Below are positions 18,004 to 28,152 of a stretch of DNA of 64,000 nt, in pieces; positions within the stretch are counted from its first letter, which is position 1, and each line of letters begins with the position of its first letter. The notes under the pieces were generated by a model, which saw nothing but the letters and a program-made list of their open reading frames with translations, did not search any database and was not told where the DNA came from. The stretch is from Alphaproteobacteria bacterium (GTDB taxonomy: Bacteria > Pseudomonadota > Alphaproteobacteria > Sphingomonadales > Emcibacteraceae): positions 120,343-184,342 of the forward strand of contig JAUIDN010000004.1 of the NCBI GenBank assembly GCA_030428615.1. The letters run 5' to 3'. A program made the translations under genes and the position numbers.

Positions 18004-19860
18004 TCATTCCAACACAGGCAGAACCACATGTGACGCCGCGCCGGGCGCGCGGTGGATGGTTTGGGTGGTTTTTAAATAATCACTATTTTCCGCACCATAA
18101 ATATTCATGAACTGCCCCGGATTTCGGTCATAAATGGGAAACCATGTGCTATGGATTTGTACCATGATCCTGTGCCCTTTTTTGAAGGTGTGGAATTTAT
18201 CCCTTATTTCAAAATGAATTTCCGTCCTTTCGTTGGGGGTAACGGGTTGCGGGTTTTCATAACTGTTTCTGTATTTTGCCCGCATGCCTTCGGCGCCGAC
18301 AAGCATCTGATACCCGGCCATGTCCTTGCCGTTGCTGTTTTTCGGGGTGTCGGCGGGGAATATATCAATCACCTTGACGAACCAGTCGGCGTCCGTCCCC
18401 GTCGTTTCGGTGAACAGGCTGGCGGCGATCGGCCCGGCGATGGTGATGTCTTCTTCAAGTACATCGGACGTATATGTCAGGACATCCGGCCGCGTGGAAT
18501 TATGGCGTTGGTCACCAATACGGTATGCGCCGCGGGGATAACCGAACACAATATCCTGCGAATAGGGGACGGGTTTTGCCGGATCATTGGTATATGTGTC
18601 TGCTGCATCTTTTGTTGGCGGTTCAAATGAAAGCGTGAAATTATCATTCAGGTATAATGATTTGGGGGTCATGTTTTTGGGGGGCCACTGATCAAATGTG
18701 TGCCATGTGTTTTCACCGGTGGCAAACATGACCGCTTCATCCGGGTTCCAGTTTCCCTTCCCCTTCAGGTGATATTCAAAAAACGGGATCAGGACATTTT
18801 GATTATAATATTCGCTTGTGTTCTGCCCGAATTCCACATCACCCAAACGGTCGGCATTGGCGCGGCGCCAGCCGCCATGATCCCACGGCCCCATCACAAG
18901 GGTGCTTTTATTGTCCGGGTTGCGTTCTTCTATGCCGTGGTATGTGGCGATGGTGCCGTACGGGTCGGGCGCGTCAAACCATCCCCCGACGCTGAGGACC
19001 GGAAGATTGATATTATTCATATATTTGGGCATATGGCGTGCCTGATAATAGTCATCATAATTGGTGTGGACCATCATGTCTTCCCATTCGCTGGAAAGAC
19101 GGCCACCAAAATATTTTTCGTTGATTTTATTGATCGGCCCGCTCTGAAGATAAAATTCATATCCCCAATTTGTGCCAAAATCGGGGGTAAAAACCTCACG
19201 GTTGGGGTTGTTGCGATCTTCGCCGGTGCTGTCTATTAACCCCTGCGCCCAGGCAAGCTTCGGCATCAGGCGGAAAATACCATTTCTATGACCGTCATCG
19301 CCGATGAACGGGTCCCCCGTTGTTGCCTGCGGTGATACGGCAACAAGGGCGGGGTGCGGTTCAATCATGCCCATGACCGCGAACCAGCCCGGGTGCGATA
19401 CACCCCACTGGCCGACCCGGCCGTTGTGATTGGCAATGGTGTTTATTGCCCATTCGATGGCGTCGTAATTATCTGTGCTTTCGTCAACATCGGCGGGGTT
19501 GGTGCGCGGCGGGCGGATATCGACAAATTTACCTTCCGATTTGTACGTGCCGCGAACATTTTGCAGCACGAAAATATATCCGTCCTTTACCATATCCGGG
19601 TGCGGGGCCATGCCGGTCATTGAAATATAATCTTCCGTGCCGCCCGGCCCGATGGAATAAGGGGTCCTGATCAGCAAAATGGGGTAAGTTTGTGATGTAT
19701 CACGCGGCGCATAAACGATTGTATGAAGCCGGGTGCCGTCGCGCATCGGCACCATATGTTCCGATTTTGAATAGGCGGCTTTCAAATCAAAATCAGACTG
19801 GCTACACGCGGCTGAAAGTGAAGTGATGAAAATAAAAATAACTGTGATAACGCGTTGCAT
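18004..19860 (-). CDS. Secreted CocE/NonD-family hydrolase lipoprotein (X-Pro dipeptidyl-peptidase S15 fold)
   Basis: The 618-residue protein begins with a lipoprotein signal (MQRVITVIFIFITSLSAAC), giving a lipidated Cys18. I start at the ATG at 19860 because GGGGAGGAA is correctly spaced before it; a longer in-frame reading has no such site. The alpha/beta hydrolase core shows the nucleophile elbow GQWGVSHPG, WDHGGW and GGWFDAPD, followed by the C-terminal jelly-roll domain (IAASLFTETTGTDADWFVKV). CocE-type enzymes cleave esters, beta-lactam acyl groups or X-Pro peptides; the substrate here is unknown. An oxidoreductase follows immediately. Confidence 0.88.
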   Translation of the reverse strand: MQRVITVIFIFITSLSAACSQSDFDLKAAYSKSEHMVPMRDGTRLHTIVYAPRDTSQTYPILLIRTPYSIGPGGTEDYISMTGMAPHPDMVKDGYIFVLQNVRGTYKSEGKFVDIRPPRTNPADVDESTDNYDAIEWAINTIANHNGRVGQWGVSHPGWFAVMGMIEPHPALVAVSPQATTGDPFIGDDGHRNGIFRLMPKLAWAQGLIDSTGEDRNNPNREVFTPDFGTNWGYEFYLQSGPINKINEKYFGGRLSSEWEDMMVHTNYDDYYQARHMPKYMNNINLPVLSVGGWFDAPDPYGTIATYHGIEERNPDNKSTLVMGPWDHGGWRRANADRLGDVEFGQNTSEYYNQNVLIPFFEYHLKGKGNWNPDEAVMFATGENTWHTFDQWPPKNMTPKSLYLNDNFTLSFEPPTKDAADTYTNDPAKPVPYSQDIVFGYPRGAYRIGDQRHNSTRPDVLTYTSDVLEEDITIAGPIAASLFTETTGTDADWFVKVIDIFPADTPKNSNGKDMAGYQMLVGAEGMRAKYRNSYENPQPVTPNERTEIHFEIRDKFHTFKKGHRIMVQIHSTWFPIYDRNPGQFMNIYGAENSDYLKTTQTIHRAPGAASHVVLPVLE

Positions 19861-20009
19861 GGTTCCTCCCCATATCGAAAGCAAAAAGGTATCACCAAAT
19901 AAATTGATATGCAATCAGTGTGAATTTTGTGCTTTCCGGTCGGCTTTACTTGACTTTTGCCATGAATCCCCCAAGTTAACCAAAGGAATAAACACGAAGG
20001 GTATTTACC

Positions 20010-21359
20010 ATGTATGACTATGATTTCTTTGTAATTGGTGCGGGGTCGGGCGGCGTCCGCGCCAGCCGGATGGCGGCGACGTATGGTGCCAAAGTGGGGC
20101 TTTGCGAGGATTATCGTGTCGGTGGTACCTGTGTCATACGGGGCTGTGTGCCAAAGAAATTATTTGTCTATGCGTCGGAATATTCATCGCATTTTCGTGA
20201 TAGTGGTGGTTTTGGCTGGTCGCAGGCCGACCATGATTTTGACTGGTCGACGCTGATCGCCAACAAGGATAAGGAAATCAGCCGCCTTGAAGGGCTTTAT
20301 GATAAAAACCTTGATAATCACGGGGTTGAAATCATCAAGGCGCGTGGCAAACTTGTTGATAAACACACCATTGAGCTGACGGGTGAGGACGGTGTGCGGA
20401 CGATTACCGCAGATAAGATACTGATTGCGACGGGCGCGTGGCCATCATATCCGGATATTCCAGGGATTGAGCATGCCATCAGTTCAAACGAAGCGTTCCA
20501 TCTTGAAGAACTGCCGAAGCGGATCACGGTTGTCGGCGGCGGGTATATCGCCGTTGAATTTGCCGGTATTTTCAATGGCCTTGGGGTGGAAACGGCGCTT
20601 CTTTACCGCGGGGAGGAAATCCTGCGCGGGTTTGATCTTGAAATCCGAACGAAACTTCGTGATGAAATGGTCAAAAAGGGCATTGATGTGCGCATTCACC
20701 ATAATGTGGAAGAAATCATTCATGATGGCGACCAGTATATCCTGAAACTCTCCGATGGTAATGAAATGGCAACGGACCTGGTGATGTATGCGACCGGGCG
20801 GCGGGCAAATACCGATGGTATCGGCCTTGAAGACGTGGGTGTTGAGTTAAAACCCAATGGTGATGTTATTGTCGATGAATATTACCGCACGAACGTTGAT
20901 AACATCTTTGCGGTTGGGGATGTGATCGGCGGAATGCAACTTACCCCCATCGCCATTAAGGAAGGGGCTGCCCTTGCCGCGACGCAGTTTAATGATACGC
21001 CGACATTTGTGAATTATGACTATATTCCCACGGCGATTTTTTCACAGCCACCGATTGGTACGGTCGGGATGTCTGAAGAAGAGGCGCGTGATGAATATGG
21101 TGCCGACCTAAGGGTTTATAAAAGCGAATATAAATCAATGAAATTCACACTGGCGGGACGCGATGAAAGATCGCTGATTAAAATGCTGGTTGATGTCAAA
21201 ACAGATAAGGTCGTCGGCGCCCATATGATCGGCCCCGACAGCGCAGAAATTATCCAGGGCATCGCGATTGCCCTTAAATGCGGGGCGACCAAAGCCCAGT
21301 TTGATGATACGGTGGCGGTGCATCCGTCATCAGCGGAAGAATTTGTTTTGATGAAGTAA
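20010..21359 (+). CDS. gor: Glutathione-disulfide reductase
   Basis: The 449-residue FAD enzyme reduces GSSG with NADPH. The dinucleotide-binding start (FVIGAGSGGVRASRMAA), the redox-active disulfide (GGTCVIRGCVPKKL), the second GxGxxA site (VVGGGYIAVEFAG) and the C-terminal catalytic HPSSAEEF are all present. These match class I pyridine nucleotide-disulfide reductases of the Gor type; GGVRASR in the FAD site separates it from lipoamide and mercuric reductases. AAGGG precedes the ATG. It is divergent from the CocE-type gene, and the 149-base gap probably holds both promoters. Confidence 0.94.
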   Translation: MYDYDFFVIGAGSGGVRASRMAATYGAKVGLCEDYRVGGTCVIRGCVPKKLFVYASEYSSHFRDSGGFGWSQADHDFDWSTLIANKDKEISRLEGLYDKNLDNHGVEIIKARGKLVDKHTIELTGEDGVRTITADKILIATGAWPSYPDIPGIEHAISSNEAFHLEELPKRITVVGGGYIAVEFAGIFNGLGVETALLYRGEEILRGFDLEIRTKLRDEMVKKGIDVRIHHNVEEIIHDGDQYILKLSDGNEMATDLVMYATGRRANTDGIGLEDVGVELKPNGDVIVDEYYRTNVDNIFAVGDVIGGMQLTPIAIKEGAALAATQFNDTPTFVNYDYIPTAIFSQPPIGTVGMSEEEARDEYGADLRVYKSEYKSMKFTLAGRDERSLIKMLVDVKTDKVVGAHMIGPDSAEIIQGIAIALKCGATKAQFDDTVAVHPSSAEEFVLMK

Positions 21360-21428
21360 TGCTTCCATTTGGCGGCAAAAAGCCTTATAGAATGCATCAT
21401 TTAATAATTTAATTATGGAATTCGAAAG

Positions 21429-22817
21429 ATGAGTAAAATCTGGACCCCCGATAGCTGGAGGTCAATGCCGATCCGCCAGGTGCCAACCTACCCGGATGAA
21501 GCAAAATTAAATACTGTTGAAGAAGAACTTCGTGGTATGCCGCCGCTGGTTTTTGCCGGTGAAGCAAGACGTCTTAAACGCCAGCTCGGTGAGGTGGCAC
21601 GCGGCAACGCATTTTTGCTTCAGGGCGGCGACTGCGCGGAAAGTTTTGCAGAATTCCATGCCGATAAAATCCGCGACACATTTCGTGTGCTCCTGCAAAT
21701 GTCTGTGGCGCTTACCTTCGCGGCAAGCTGCCCGATTGTCAAAGTGGGCCGTATGGCCGGACAATATGCCAAGCCAAGAAGCTCGGATACGGAAACGCAG
21801 GGCGAAGTGAGTTTGCCAAGCTACCGTGGTGATATTATCAACGGGATTTCCTTCGATGCGGAATCAAGAATTCCCGACCCGGCGCGGATGATTAAGGGAT
21901 ATGCCCAGGCCTCATCAACGCTTAACCTGCTGCGTGCTTTCGCACAGGGCGGATATGCCAATCTTAAAAAAGTGCACCAATGGAATCTCGATTTTGTTGG
22001 CGGCGGTGAAGCTGTGGAAAAATATCAGGACCTTGCCGACCGGATTGATGAGGCGCTGGCGTTTATGGAAGCCTGCGGGATTGACCCCAACAGTACCGCC
22101 CTTCACGGAACCGATTTCTATGTGTCGCATGAAGCTTTGCTCCTGCGCTATGAAGAAGCACTTACCCGCGTCGACAGCACCACCGGTGACTGGTATGATA
22201 CATCGGGCCATATGCTGTGGATTGGCGACCGAACCCGGATCAAGGGCGAGGCGCATGTGGAATTCCTTCGTGGTATTGCAAATCCGCTTGGTCTAAAGGT
22301 TGGGCCGACAACCGATCTTGATGAATTGATTGACATTATTGATATTCTTAATCCCGAAAATGAAGCTGGGCGTATCACGTTAATCTGCCGCATGGGGGCA
22401 GGGATTATTGAAGACAAGCTGCCTGCTGTGATCAAGCGTATTGAAGAAGAAGGAAAGGCTGTTGTCTGGTCATCGGACCCCATGCACGGCAACACCATTT
22501 CCGCGGCCAATGGTTTTAAGACCAGACCTTTTGAAGACGTGCTTTCCGAAATTCGTCGTTTCTTCCGTATTCACCGCAGCATGGGAACTTATGCCGGTGG
22601 GGTTCATTTTGAAATGACCGGACAGAATGTGACCGAATGCACCGGCGGCGCCGAAGCGATTACCGAAGAAAAACTGGCTGATCGTTACCGCACCCATTGC
22701 GATCCGCGCCTTAATGCCAGCCAAAGTCTGGAACTGGCGTTCCTTATCGCTGAAGGTCTTAAGGAAGAACGCGACGAACGGGCCAAGGAAATGAAACGCA
22801 CCGCCGCGTCGGAGTAA
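21429..22817 (+). CDS. Class II 3-deoxy-7-phosphoheptulonate synthase (DAHP synthase)
   Basis: The 462-residue enzyme condenses phosphoenolpyruvate and erythrose-4-phosphate in the first step of the shikimate pathway. It is the plant-like class II type: [18 protein letters not shown] at the start, [23 protein letters not shown] with the PEP- and metal-binding residues, [11 protein letters not shown] and [14 protein letters not shown]. Length and motifs are standard. It starts 69 bases after gor and may have its own promoter. The NAD synthase gene follows after 17 bases. Confidence 0.96.
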   Translation: MSKIWTPDSWRSMPIRQVPTYPDEAKLNTVEEELRGMPPLVFAGEARRLKRQLGEVARGNAFLLQGGDCAESFAEFHADKIRDTFRVLLQMSVALTFAASCPIVKVGRMAGQYAKPRSSDTETQGEVSLPSYRGDIINGISFDAESRIPDPARMIKGYAQASSTLNLLRAFAQGGYANLKKVHQWNLDFVGGGEAVEKYQDLADRIDEALAFMEACGIDPNSTALHGTDFYVSHEALLLRYEEALTRVDSTTGDWYDTSGHMLWIGDRTRIKGEAHVEFLRGIANPLGLKVGPTTDLDELIDIIDILNPENEAGRITLICRMGAGIIEDKLPAVIKRIEEEGKAVVWSSDPMHGNTISAANGFKTRPFEDVLSEIRRFFRIHRSMGTYAGGVHFEMTGQNVTECTGGAEAITEEKLADRYRTHCDPRLNASQSLELAFLIAEGLKEERDERAKEMKRTAASE

Positions 22818-22834
22818 AAGGAAAACAATGCCCG

Positions 22835-24499
22835 ATGACCAGTGCACTCAAGATCGCCATTGCGACCACCAATCCCACAGTCGGGGATATTGATGGCAAT
22901 GCTGCTCGCATCCTTGCGGTGCGCGAGCAGCATGCGAGTGCCGATTTAATCGTTTATAGTGAACTGGTCCTTGTTGGCTATCCCCCTGAAGATCTGGTAT
23001 TGAAACCCGCATTTCAGCGTGATGCCATGGACAAGGCCATTGAACTTGCGGCGGCAACCAATGACGGTGGTCCGGCAATGCTGATCGGATCACTTTGGGT
23101 TGAAGGGGGTAAGCTTTATAATAGCACCTTATTGCTTGCAAAAGGTACGATTGCGGCCATTCGCCACAAAAGAGAACTTCCCAATTACGGTGTGTTTGAT
23201 GAAATGCGCCTTTTCACCCGTGGTCCGTTGCCGGACCCTGTGGAATTCAGGGGGGTTAAACTTGGTATTCTTACCTGCGAAGACCTGTGGTTTAAGGATG
23301 TGTCTGAGCATCTGATGAATAAGGGAAGTGAAATTCTGATTTCGCCGAACGGCTCCCCATTTGAAACGGTGAAGGCGCAGGACCGGTTTGAGCATGCCAA
23401 AGACAGGGTCGGTGAAACCGGCCTGCCGCTTATTTATGTCAATCAGGTTGGCGGCCAGGATGAATTGGTCTTTGACGGTGAAAGTTTCGTTATGGATGCT
23501 GCGGGTAATTTCATAACGCGACATAAAGCATTTGTTGAACAAACGTCTGTAACAAATTGGAATAAAACAGAAAATAATAAATGGATTTGCGAGCAGGAAG
23601 GCCTTCCGAAAAAAAATGACCGTTTGGCTGATATTTATCAGGCGATGATGGTTGGGGTGCGTGATTATGTGAATAAAAACCGCTTTCCCGGCGTGATTAT
23701 CGGAATGTCCGGCGGGGTGGATAGCGCGCTTAGTGCGATTGTCGCTGTTGATGCGCTTGGCGCGGACCGTGTGCATCTGGTGATGATGCCATCAAAATAC
23801 ACATCGGAAGAAAGCCTGATTGACGCGGCTGATGCCGCCCGCATGATGGGATGTGGGATTGATAATATTCCAATCAATGATGCTGTGACAGCATATGATA
23901 AAACCCTTGCCGGCAGTTTTGCCGGAACGAAACCGGACTTAACCGAAGAAAACCTGCAATCGCGGCTTCGGGCGGTGATCCTGATGGCGCTGAGCAATAA
24001 ATTCGGCAAAATGGTCCTGACCACCGGCAATAAATCCGAAATGTCAGTGGGGTATGCGACCATTTACGGTGATATGTGCGGCGGATATAACGCGCTGAAG
24101 GATATTTACAAGCTTGATGTCTTTAAGCTTTGTGCATGGCGTAATGAAAACCACCCGGATGGCGGTCTTGGCCCGCGGGGTCAGATCATGCCGGTAAATA
24201 TCATTGAAAAACCACCGACCGCGGAACTTCGCCCCGATCAGAAAGACGAAGACAGCCTGCCGCCCTATGAAATACTGGATGATATCCTTGAATGCCTTAT
24301 CGAAGGTGAAATGCCGGCAAAAGACATTATCGCCCGTGGTCATGACAAGGAAACAGTTGCGCGCATTCAACATCTGCTCTATATCGCAGAATATAAAAGG
24401 CGACAGGCACCACCGGGTGTCAAAATAAGTGCCCGGAATTTTGGTCGTGATCGGCGTTATCCCATTACAAATGGGTATAGAGACAAGAAAGATAATTAG
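22835..24499 (+). CDS. nadE: Glutamine-dependent NAD(+) synthase
   Basis: The 554-residue enzyme amidates deamido-NAD to NAD using glutamine. The N-terminal nitrilase-type glutaminase domain shows the Glu-Lys-Cys triad context: YSELVLVGYPPEDL, KRELPNYGVFDE and GILTCEDLW. The C-terminal synthetase domain has the pyrophosphatase loop GMSGGVDSALSA and TGNKSEMSVGYATIYGDMCGGY. This two-domain form needs no separate amidotransferase. It lies between the DAHP synthase and gltX genes with short spacers, probably in one transcript. Confidence 0.96.
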   Translation: MTSALKIAIATTNPTVGDIDGNAARILAVREQHASADLIVYSELVLVGYPPEDLVLKPAFQRDAMDKAIELAAATNDGGPAMLIGSLWVEGGKLYNSTLLLAKGTIAAIRHKRELPNYGVFDEMRLFTRGPLPDPVEFRGVKLGILTCEDLWFKDVSEHLMNKGSEILISPNGSPFETVKAQDRFEHAKDRVGETGLPLIYVNQVGGQDELVFDGESFVMDAAGNFITRHKAFVEQTSVTNWNKTENNKWICEQEGLPKKNDRLADIYQAMMVGVRDYVNKNRFPGVIIGMSGGVDSALSAIVAVDALGADRVHLVMMPSKYTSEESLIDAADAARMMGCGIDNIPINDAVTAYDKTLAGSFAGTKPDLTEENLQSRLRAVILMALSNKFGKMVLTTGNKSEMSVGYATIYGDMCGGYNALKDIYKLDVFKLCAWRNENHPDGGLGPRGQIMPVNIIEKPPTAELRPDQKDEDSLPPYEILDDILECLIEGEMPAKDIIARGHDKETVARIQHLLYIAEYKRRQAPPGVKISARNFGRDRRYPITNGYRDKKDN

Positions 24500-24507
24500 G
24501 AAATAAT

Positions 24508-25842
24508 ATGTCCGTAAAAGTAAGATTTGCCCCAAGTCCCACCGGACTTCTTCATGTGGGAAATGTAAGAACCGCCATATCAAACTGGCTTTTTGCCCGC
24601 AAAATGGGCGGTGTGTTTTTCCTGCGGATTGATGACACGGATCTGGAGCGCTCCACTAAGGAATATGAAGATCAGTTAAAGGAAGATCTCATCTGGCTTG
24701 GTCTTGACTGGGACGAAACGGCAAAGCAATCAGAACGCTTTGGCAGATATGATGCCGCCGTTGAAAAATTAAAAGCGGATGGCAGGCTGTACCCCTGCTA
24801 TGAAACATCGCAGGAACTTGATCTTAAGCGAAAAATTCAGCTCGGGCAGGGTAAACCGCCGCTTTATGACCGGGCGGGGTTAACCCTGACGGAAGAAGAA
24901 AAAGCCAAATATGAAGCTGAAGGGCGCAAACCCCACTGGCGCTTCAAATTGGCAACGCCTGCTCGTGTTGAATGGGAAGATCATGTGCGTGGCCATCAAA
25001 GCTTTGATATCGAAGCACTATCCGACCCCATTCTGGTGCGTGAAGACGGTACATATCTTTATACACTGCCATCGGTGGTGGATGATATTGATTTTGGCAT
25101 CACCCACATCATGCGCGGGGAGGACCATTCCGCCAACAGCGCCGTACAGACCCAGATTTTTGAAGCATTGGGATCGAACGCGCCGGAGATGGCGCATTTC
25201 TCCCTTCTGACCGGCGCCAAGGGCGAGGGATTATCAAAAAGACTTGGTTCTGCCAGTATCAAATCATACCGCGAGGAAATGGGCCTTGAGCCCATGAGCA
25301 TCGTAAGCCTTCTGGCGCGCATTGGTTCATCCGATCCGATTGAACCCTTTACCAGTGTGGAGCCACTGATAGAAGGATTTGAATTTTCAAAATTCAGCCG
25401 CGCAACAGCAAAATTCGACCCCAGAGATCTTGAAATCCTGAACGCCAAAATCCTTCATGTGACGGACTTTGATGCGGTCAAAGACAGATTGCCGGATGAT
25501 GTCACCGAAGACATATGGAATGTGGCACGGGCCAACATTGAAAAGCTTGATGATGTCGCGGACTGGCTCAAAATCATTAACGGCCCGATCAAAACGGTCA
25601 TCGAAGATGCCGACTTCATCTCCAGCGCGGCGGACTTGCTGCCGACGGGCGATTGGGATGATACGACCTGGAAATCATGGACGACCGCCGTAAAGGAAGT
25701 AACGGGGGCCAAAGGACGCGATCTGTTTATGCCGCTACGTCAGGCCGTTACCGGGCTTGACCATGGGCCGGAAATGGGCACTTTGCTGCCGTTGATCGGT
25801 GAAGCACGCGTAAGAGCAAGGCTAAGCGGACAAGCAGCGTAA
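24508..25842 (+). CDS. gltX: Glutamate--tRNA ligase
   Basis: The 444-residue class I synthetase has the HIGH-type motif APSPTGLLHVGNVRT at the N-terminus and the KMSKS-type motif GLSKRLGS near residue 243. The helical anticodon-binding domain makes up the C-terminal part. Alphaproteobacteria often have two GluRS-like genes, one acting on tRNA-Gln; this copy could be either. AGGAA precedes the ATG. cysS follows after 11 bases. Confidence 0.93.
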   Translation: MSVKVRFAPSPTGLLHVGNVRTAISNWLFARKMGGVFFLRIDDTDLERSTKEYEDQLKEDLIWLGLDWDETAKQSERFGRYDAAVEKLKADGRLYPCYETSQELDLKRKIQLGQGKPPLYDRAGLTLTEEEKAKYEAEGRKPHWRFKLATPARVEWEDHVRGHQSFDIEALSDPILVREDGTYLYTLPSVVDDIDFGITHIMRGEDHSANSAVQTQIFEALGSNAPEMAHFSLLTGAKGEGLSKRLGSASIKSYREEMGLEPMSIVSLLARIGSSDPIEPFTSVEPLIEGFEFSKFSRATAKFDPRDLEILNAKILHVTDFDAVKDRLPDDVTEDIWNVARANIEKLDDVADWLKIINGPIKTVIEDADFISSAADLLPTGDWDDTTWKSWTTAVKEVTGAKGRDLFMPLRQAVTGLDHGPEMGTLLPLIGEARVRARLSGQAA

Positions 25843-25853
25843 ACGGGGCATAA

Positions 25854-27185
25854 ATGAGCAAGCTTAAAATATATAATACCCTGACCGGCAAGAAGGAAGT
25901 ATTCGTGCCCGTTGATCCCGAGCACATCACCATGTATGTGTGTGGGCCGACGGTTTATGATTATGCCCATGTGGGGAACGCCCGCCCGGTCGTCGTGTTT
26001 GATACGCTTGCGCGTCTCCTGCGTCACGATTACGGCAAACTGACATATGCCCGCAATATCACCGACATTGATGATAAAATCATTGAAGCCAGCCAGAAAA
26101 CCGGTGAGGATATATCGGTGATCACCGAAAAATTCACCCGTATTTATGAAGAAGATATGGCCGCGCTTAACGCGGAACTGCCCGATGTTCAGCCCAAGGC
26201 CACCGAATATATCGCCGAAATGATCGCACTGATCAGTGACCTGATCAAAAAGGGCCATGCCTACGAAGCAGACGGCCACGTGCTGTTTCAGGTATCAACC
26301 ATGAAGGATTACGGCGAACTGTCGGGCCGCACGGTCGAAGACCTGCTGGCCGGGGCGCGGGTTGATGTCGCGGATTATAAACGCGAAGCGCCTGATTTCG
26401 TGCTCTGGAAACCGTCAAGCGACGATCAGCCGGGTTGGGACAGTCCGTGGGGCCGTGGCCGTCCGGGTTGGCATACTGAATGTTCGGCGATGATCGAAAA
26501 GAATTTTGGCAAAACCATCGACATTCACGGCGGGGGTCAGGACCTGATTTTCCCGCATCATGAAAATGAAATTGCCCAAAGCAAATGTTCCCATGGTGGT
26601 GCACCACTCGCCAATTACTGGATGCATAACGGCTATCTGACCGTGGACGGGGAAAAAATGTCAAAATCCCTTGGCAATTTTGTCACCGTTCATGAGCTGC
26701 TGGAACAATTTCCGGGTAAGGGGGAGGCTATCAGGCTTACGCTTCTGACTTCGCATTATAGGCAACCGGCTGATTTCAGCCGGGACGGTATTAAACAGGC
26801 TCAAAAACAGCTCGATCGCTGGTGGAATGTCGTAGAAAATGTTACAGCGAGTGAACCTGCAGAGGAAGTGCTTAATGCACTTCGGGATGATCTTAATACA
26901 CCGAAAGCGATTATGGAGTTAAACCTTTTATCAAAAGATGAAGACAGAAAAGATGAGTTTAAAGCTTCAGCTAACTTATTAGGTTTATTGCAGGGGATCA
27001 GAATAAAAGCAAAGCCGGTATTATTAGAAATTACCGAAGAGGATATTGAGAAAGCGATTGCGGAAAGGGCGGAAGCCAAAAGTAATAATGATTATGATCG
27101 TGCAGACCTTATAAGAACAAAACTTGAAACGTTTGGTATTCACCTTCTTGATGGCCCCGACGGTACGACGTGGGAAAAGAAGTAA
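25854..27185 (+). CDS. cysS: Cysteine--tRNA ligase
   Basis: The 443-residue class I synthetase has the HIGH-type motif GPTVYDYAHVGNAR, zinc ligands in CGPTVY, GWHTECSAM and HHENE, and the KMSKS motif GEKMSKSLGN. It is slightly shorter than the usual 460 residues, in the C-terminal domain. The last quarter (from about 26800) is more AT-rich than the rest, but the frame and family match continue. The trmJ-like gene follows after 3 bases. Confidence 0.96.
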   Translation: MSKLKIYNTLTGKKEVFVPVDPEHITMYVCGPTVYDYAHVGNARPVVVFDTLARLLRHDYGKLTYARNITDIDDKIIEASQKTGEDISVITEKFTRIYEEDMAALNAELPDVQPKATEYIAEMIALISDLIKKGHAYEADGHVLFQVSTMKDYGELSGRTVEDLLAGARVDVADYKREAPDFVLWKPSSDDQPGWDSPWGRGRPGWHTECSAMIEKNFGKTIDIHGGGQDLIFPHHENEIAQSKCSHGGAPLANYWMHNGYLTVDGEKMSKSLGNFVTVHELLEQFPGKGEAIRLTLLTSHYRQPADFSRDGIKQAQKQLDRWWNVVENVTASEPAEEVLNALRDDLNTPKAIMELNLLSKDEDRKDEFKASANLLGLLQGIRIKAKPVLLEITEEDIEKAIAERAEAKSNNDYDRADLIRTKLETFGIHLLDGPDGTTWEKK

Positions 27186-27188
27186 CCC

Positions 27189-28010
27189 ATGGCCGGAACC
27201 AATCATAAGGAACCTGCGAAAGTTGCTGATAACGGCCCGGCGATTATTCTGGTGATCCCGCAGCTTGGTGAAAATATTGGTAAGGCGGTCCGGGCCATGT
27301 ATAATTTCGGGCTGACGGATCTGCGCCTTGTCGCGCCGCGGGACGGCTGGCCCAACCCGGATGCTGTGGCCCCGGCGGCGGGGGCGGACATCGTGCTTGA
27401 AAAGGCGCGGGTTTACGACACAACCGCCGAAGCGATCGCCGATTTAAAATATGTTTACGCAACAACCGCGCGCCCGCGCGATATGATTAAGGAAGTGGTG
27501 ACCCCGAAGCATTGCACCGCCCTGATGCGCAAGTTCGTAAATGATGGTGATAAAGTGGGGCTTTTGTTCGGGCCGGAAAAAGCGGGTTTAAAAAATGAGG
27601 ATATCGCCCTTTCCACAGCGATCGTATCGGTGCCGCTTAATCCAAGCTTTGCATCGATCAACCTGGCGCAGGCGGTGGCGATCATGTCTTATGAATGGTT
27701 CCAGTCAGGTGATCAAACACCGGACAGCCACACACCGACCCTTGATACCAAGCCCGCAACGGCGGGGGAGCTTCAGAAACTGTTTGATCATATGGAAGCG
27801 GAGCTTGAAGAAGCGGGGTATTTCCGGTCTGATCAGCGCCGGTCATTAATGCGCCGAAATCTTAGAAACATATTCACGCGCTCCGCATTGACCCATGAAG
27901 AAGTCAGCACCATGCGCGGGGTCGTCAAGGCGCTTGCCACCGGTGGTGGCCCCGGCTGGATTGCGGAAAAGGAAGCAATGCGCAAAAAAGCGGCGAAAAA
28001 GGCCGAATAA
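27189..28010 (+). CDS. TrmJ-like tRNA/rRNA 2'-O-methyltransferase (SPOUT family)
   Basis: The 273-residue protein begins the SPOUT fold with ILVIPQLGENIGKAVRAMYNFGLTDLRLVAPRDGWPN, the sequence typical of TrmJ-type (TrmH group 1) enzymes. The AdoMet-binding trefoil knot follows (LLFGPEKAGLKNEDIALS, VPLNPSFASINLAQAVAIMSYEW). The C-terminal 80 residues are a helical extension ending in a basic tail (KKAAKKAE). TrmJ modifies position 32 of tRNAs. The enzyme class is clear; the exact target is inferred. Confidence 0.88.
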   Translation: MAGTNHKEPAKVADNGPAIILVIPQLGENIGKAVRAMYNFGLTDLRLVAPRDGWPNPDAVAPAAGADIVLEKARVYDTTAEAIADLKYVYATTARPRDMIKEVVTPKHCTALMRKFVNDGDKVGLLFGPEKAGLKNEDIALSTAIVSVPLNPSFASINLAQAVAIMSYEWFQSGDQTPDSHTPTLDTKPATAGELQKLFDHMEAELEEAGYFRSDQRRSLMRRNLRNIFTRSALTHEEVSTMRGVVKALATGGGPGWIAEKEAMRKKAAKKAE

Positions 28011-28013
28011 AGT

Positions 28014-28041
28014 TTGACATCGCCTTATTAATAGCTATATT
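28014..28041 (+). promoter_or_regulatory. Sigma-70-type promoter of rpsD
   Basis: TTGACA (28014-28019) and TATATT (28036-28041) are separated by 16 bases, close to the sigma-70 consensus. Transcription would start near 28048, leaving a leader of about 100 bases before rpsD. Confidence 0.75.
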
Positions 28042-28057
28042 CCGCCCATCTCGAATG

Positions 28058-28078
28058 ACTTGAGTGAGAGTCTCAAGT
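28058..28078 (+). promoter_or_regulatory. Hairpin at the 5' end of the rpsD leader
   Basis: ACTTGAG and CTCAAGT form a perfect 7-bp stem with a 7-base loop about 10 bases after the predicted transcription start. It could stabilise the mRNA or take part in autogenous control by S4; the function is inferred. Confidence 0.45.
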
Positions 28079-28152
28079 TGCGTAGAGGACCACATATTGT
28101 TCTTTACGGTGCTGATATTATTATTAATTCTAAACAAGAAGCGATTTGAAAA

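Noticed and set aside
18151..19239. Long open frames antisense to the CocE-type hydrolase gene
   Set aside because: They are shadows of a well-supported gene with a signal peptide and catalytic motifs; no ribosome sites or domains.
22828..22835. Second ATG seven bases before the nadE start
   Set aside because: It is in another frame and leads nowhere; the ATG at 22835 begins the nitrilase domain.
23129..23776. 215-codon open frame antisense to nadE
   Set aside because: It overlaps a complete, strongly conserved gene on the other strand and shows no domain.
26800..27185. Drop in GC content in the last quarter of cysS
   Set aside because: The frame and family similarity continue to the stop, and the C-terminal domain of CysRS varies in sequence, so a gene fusion or transfer breakpoint is not supported.
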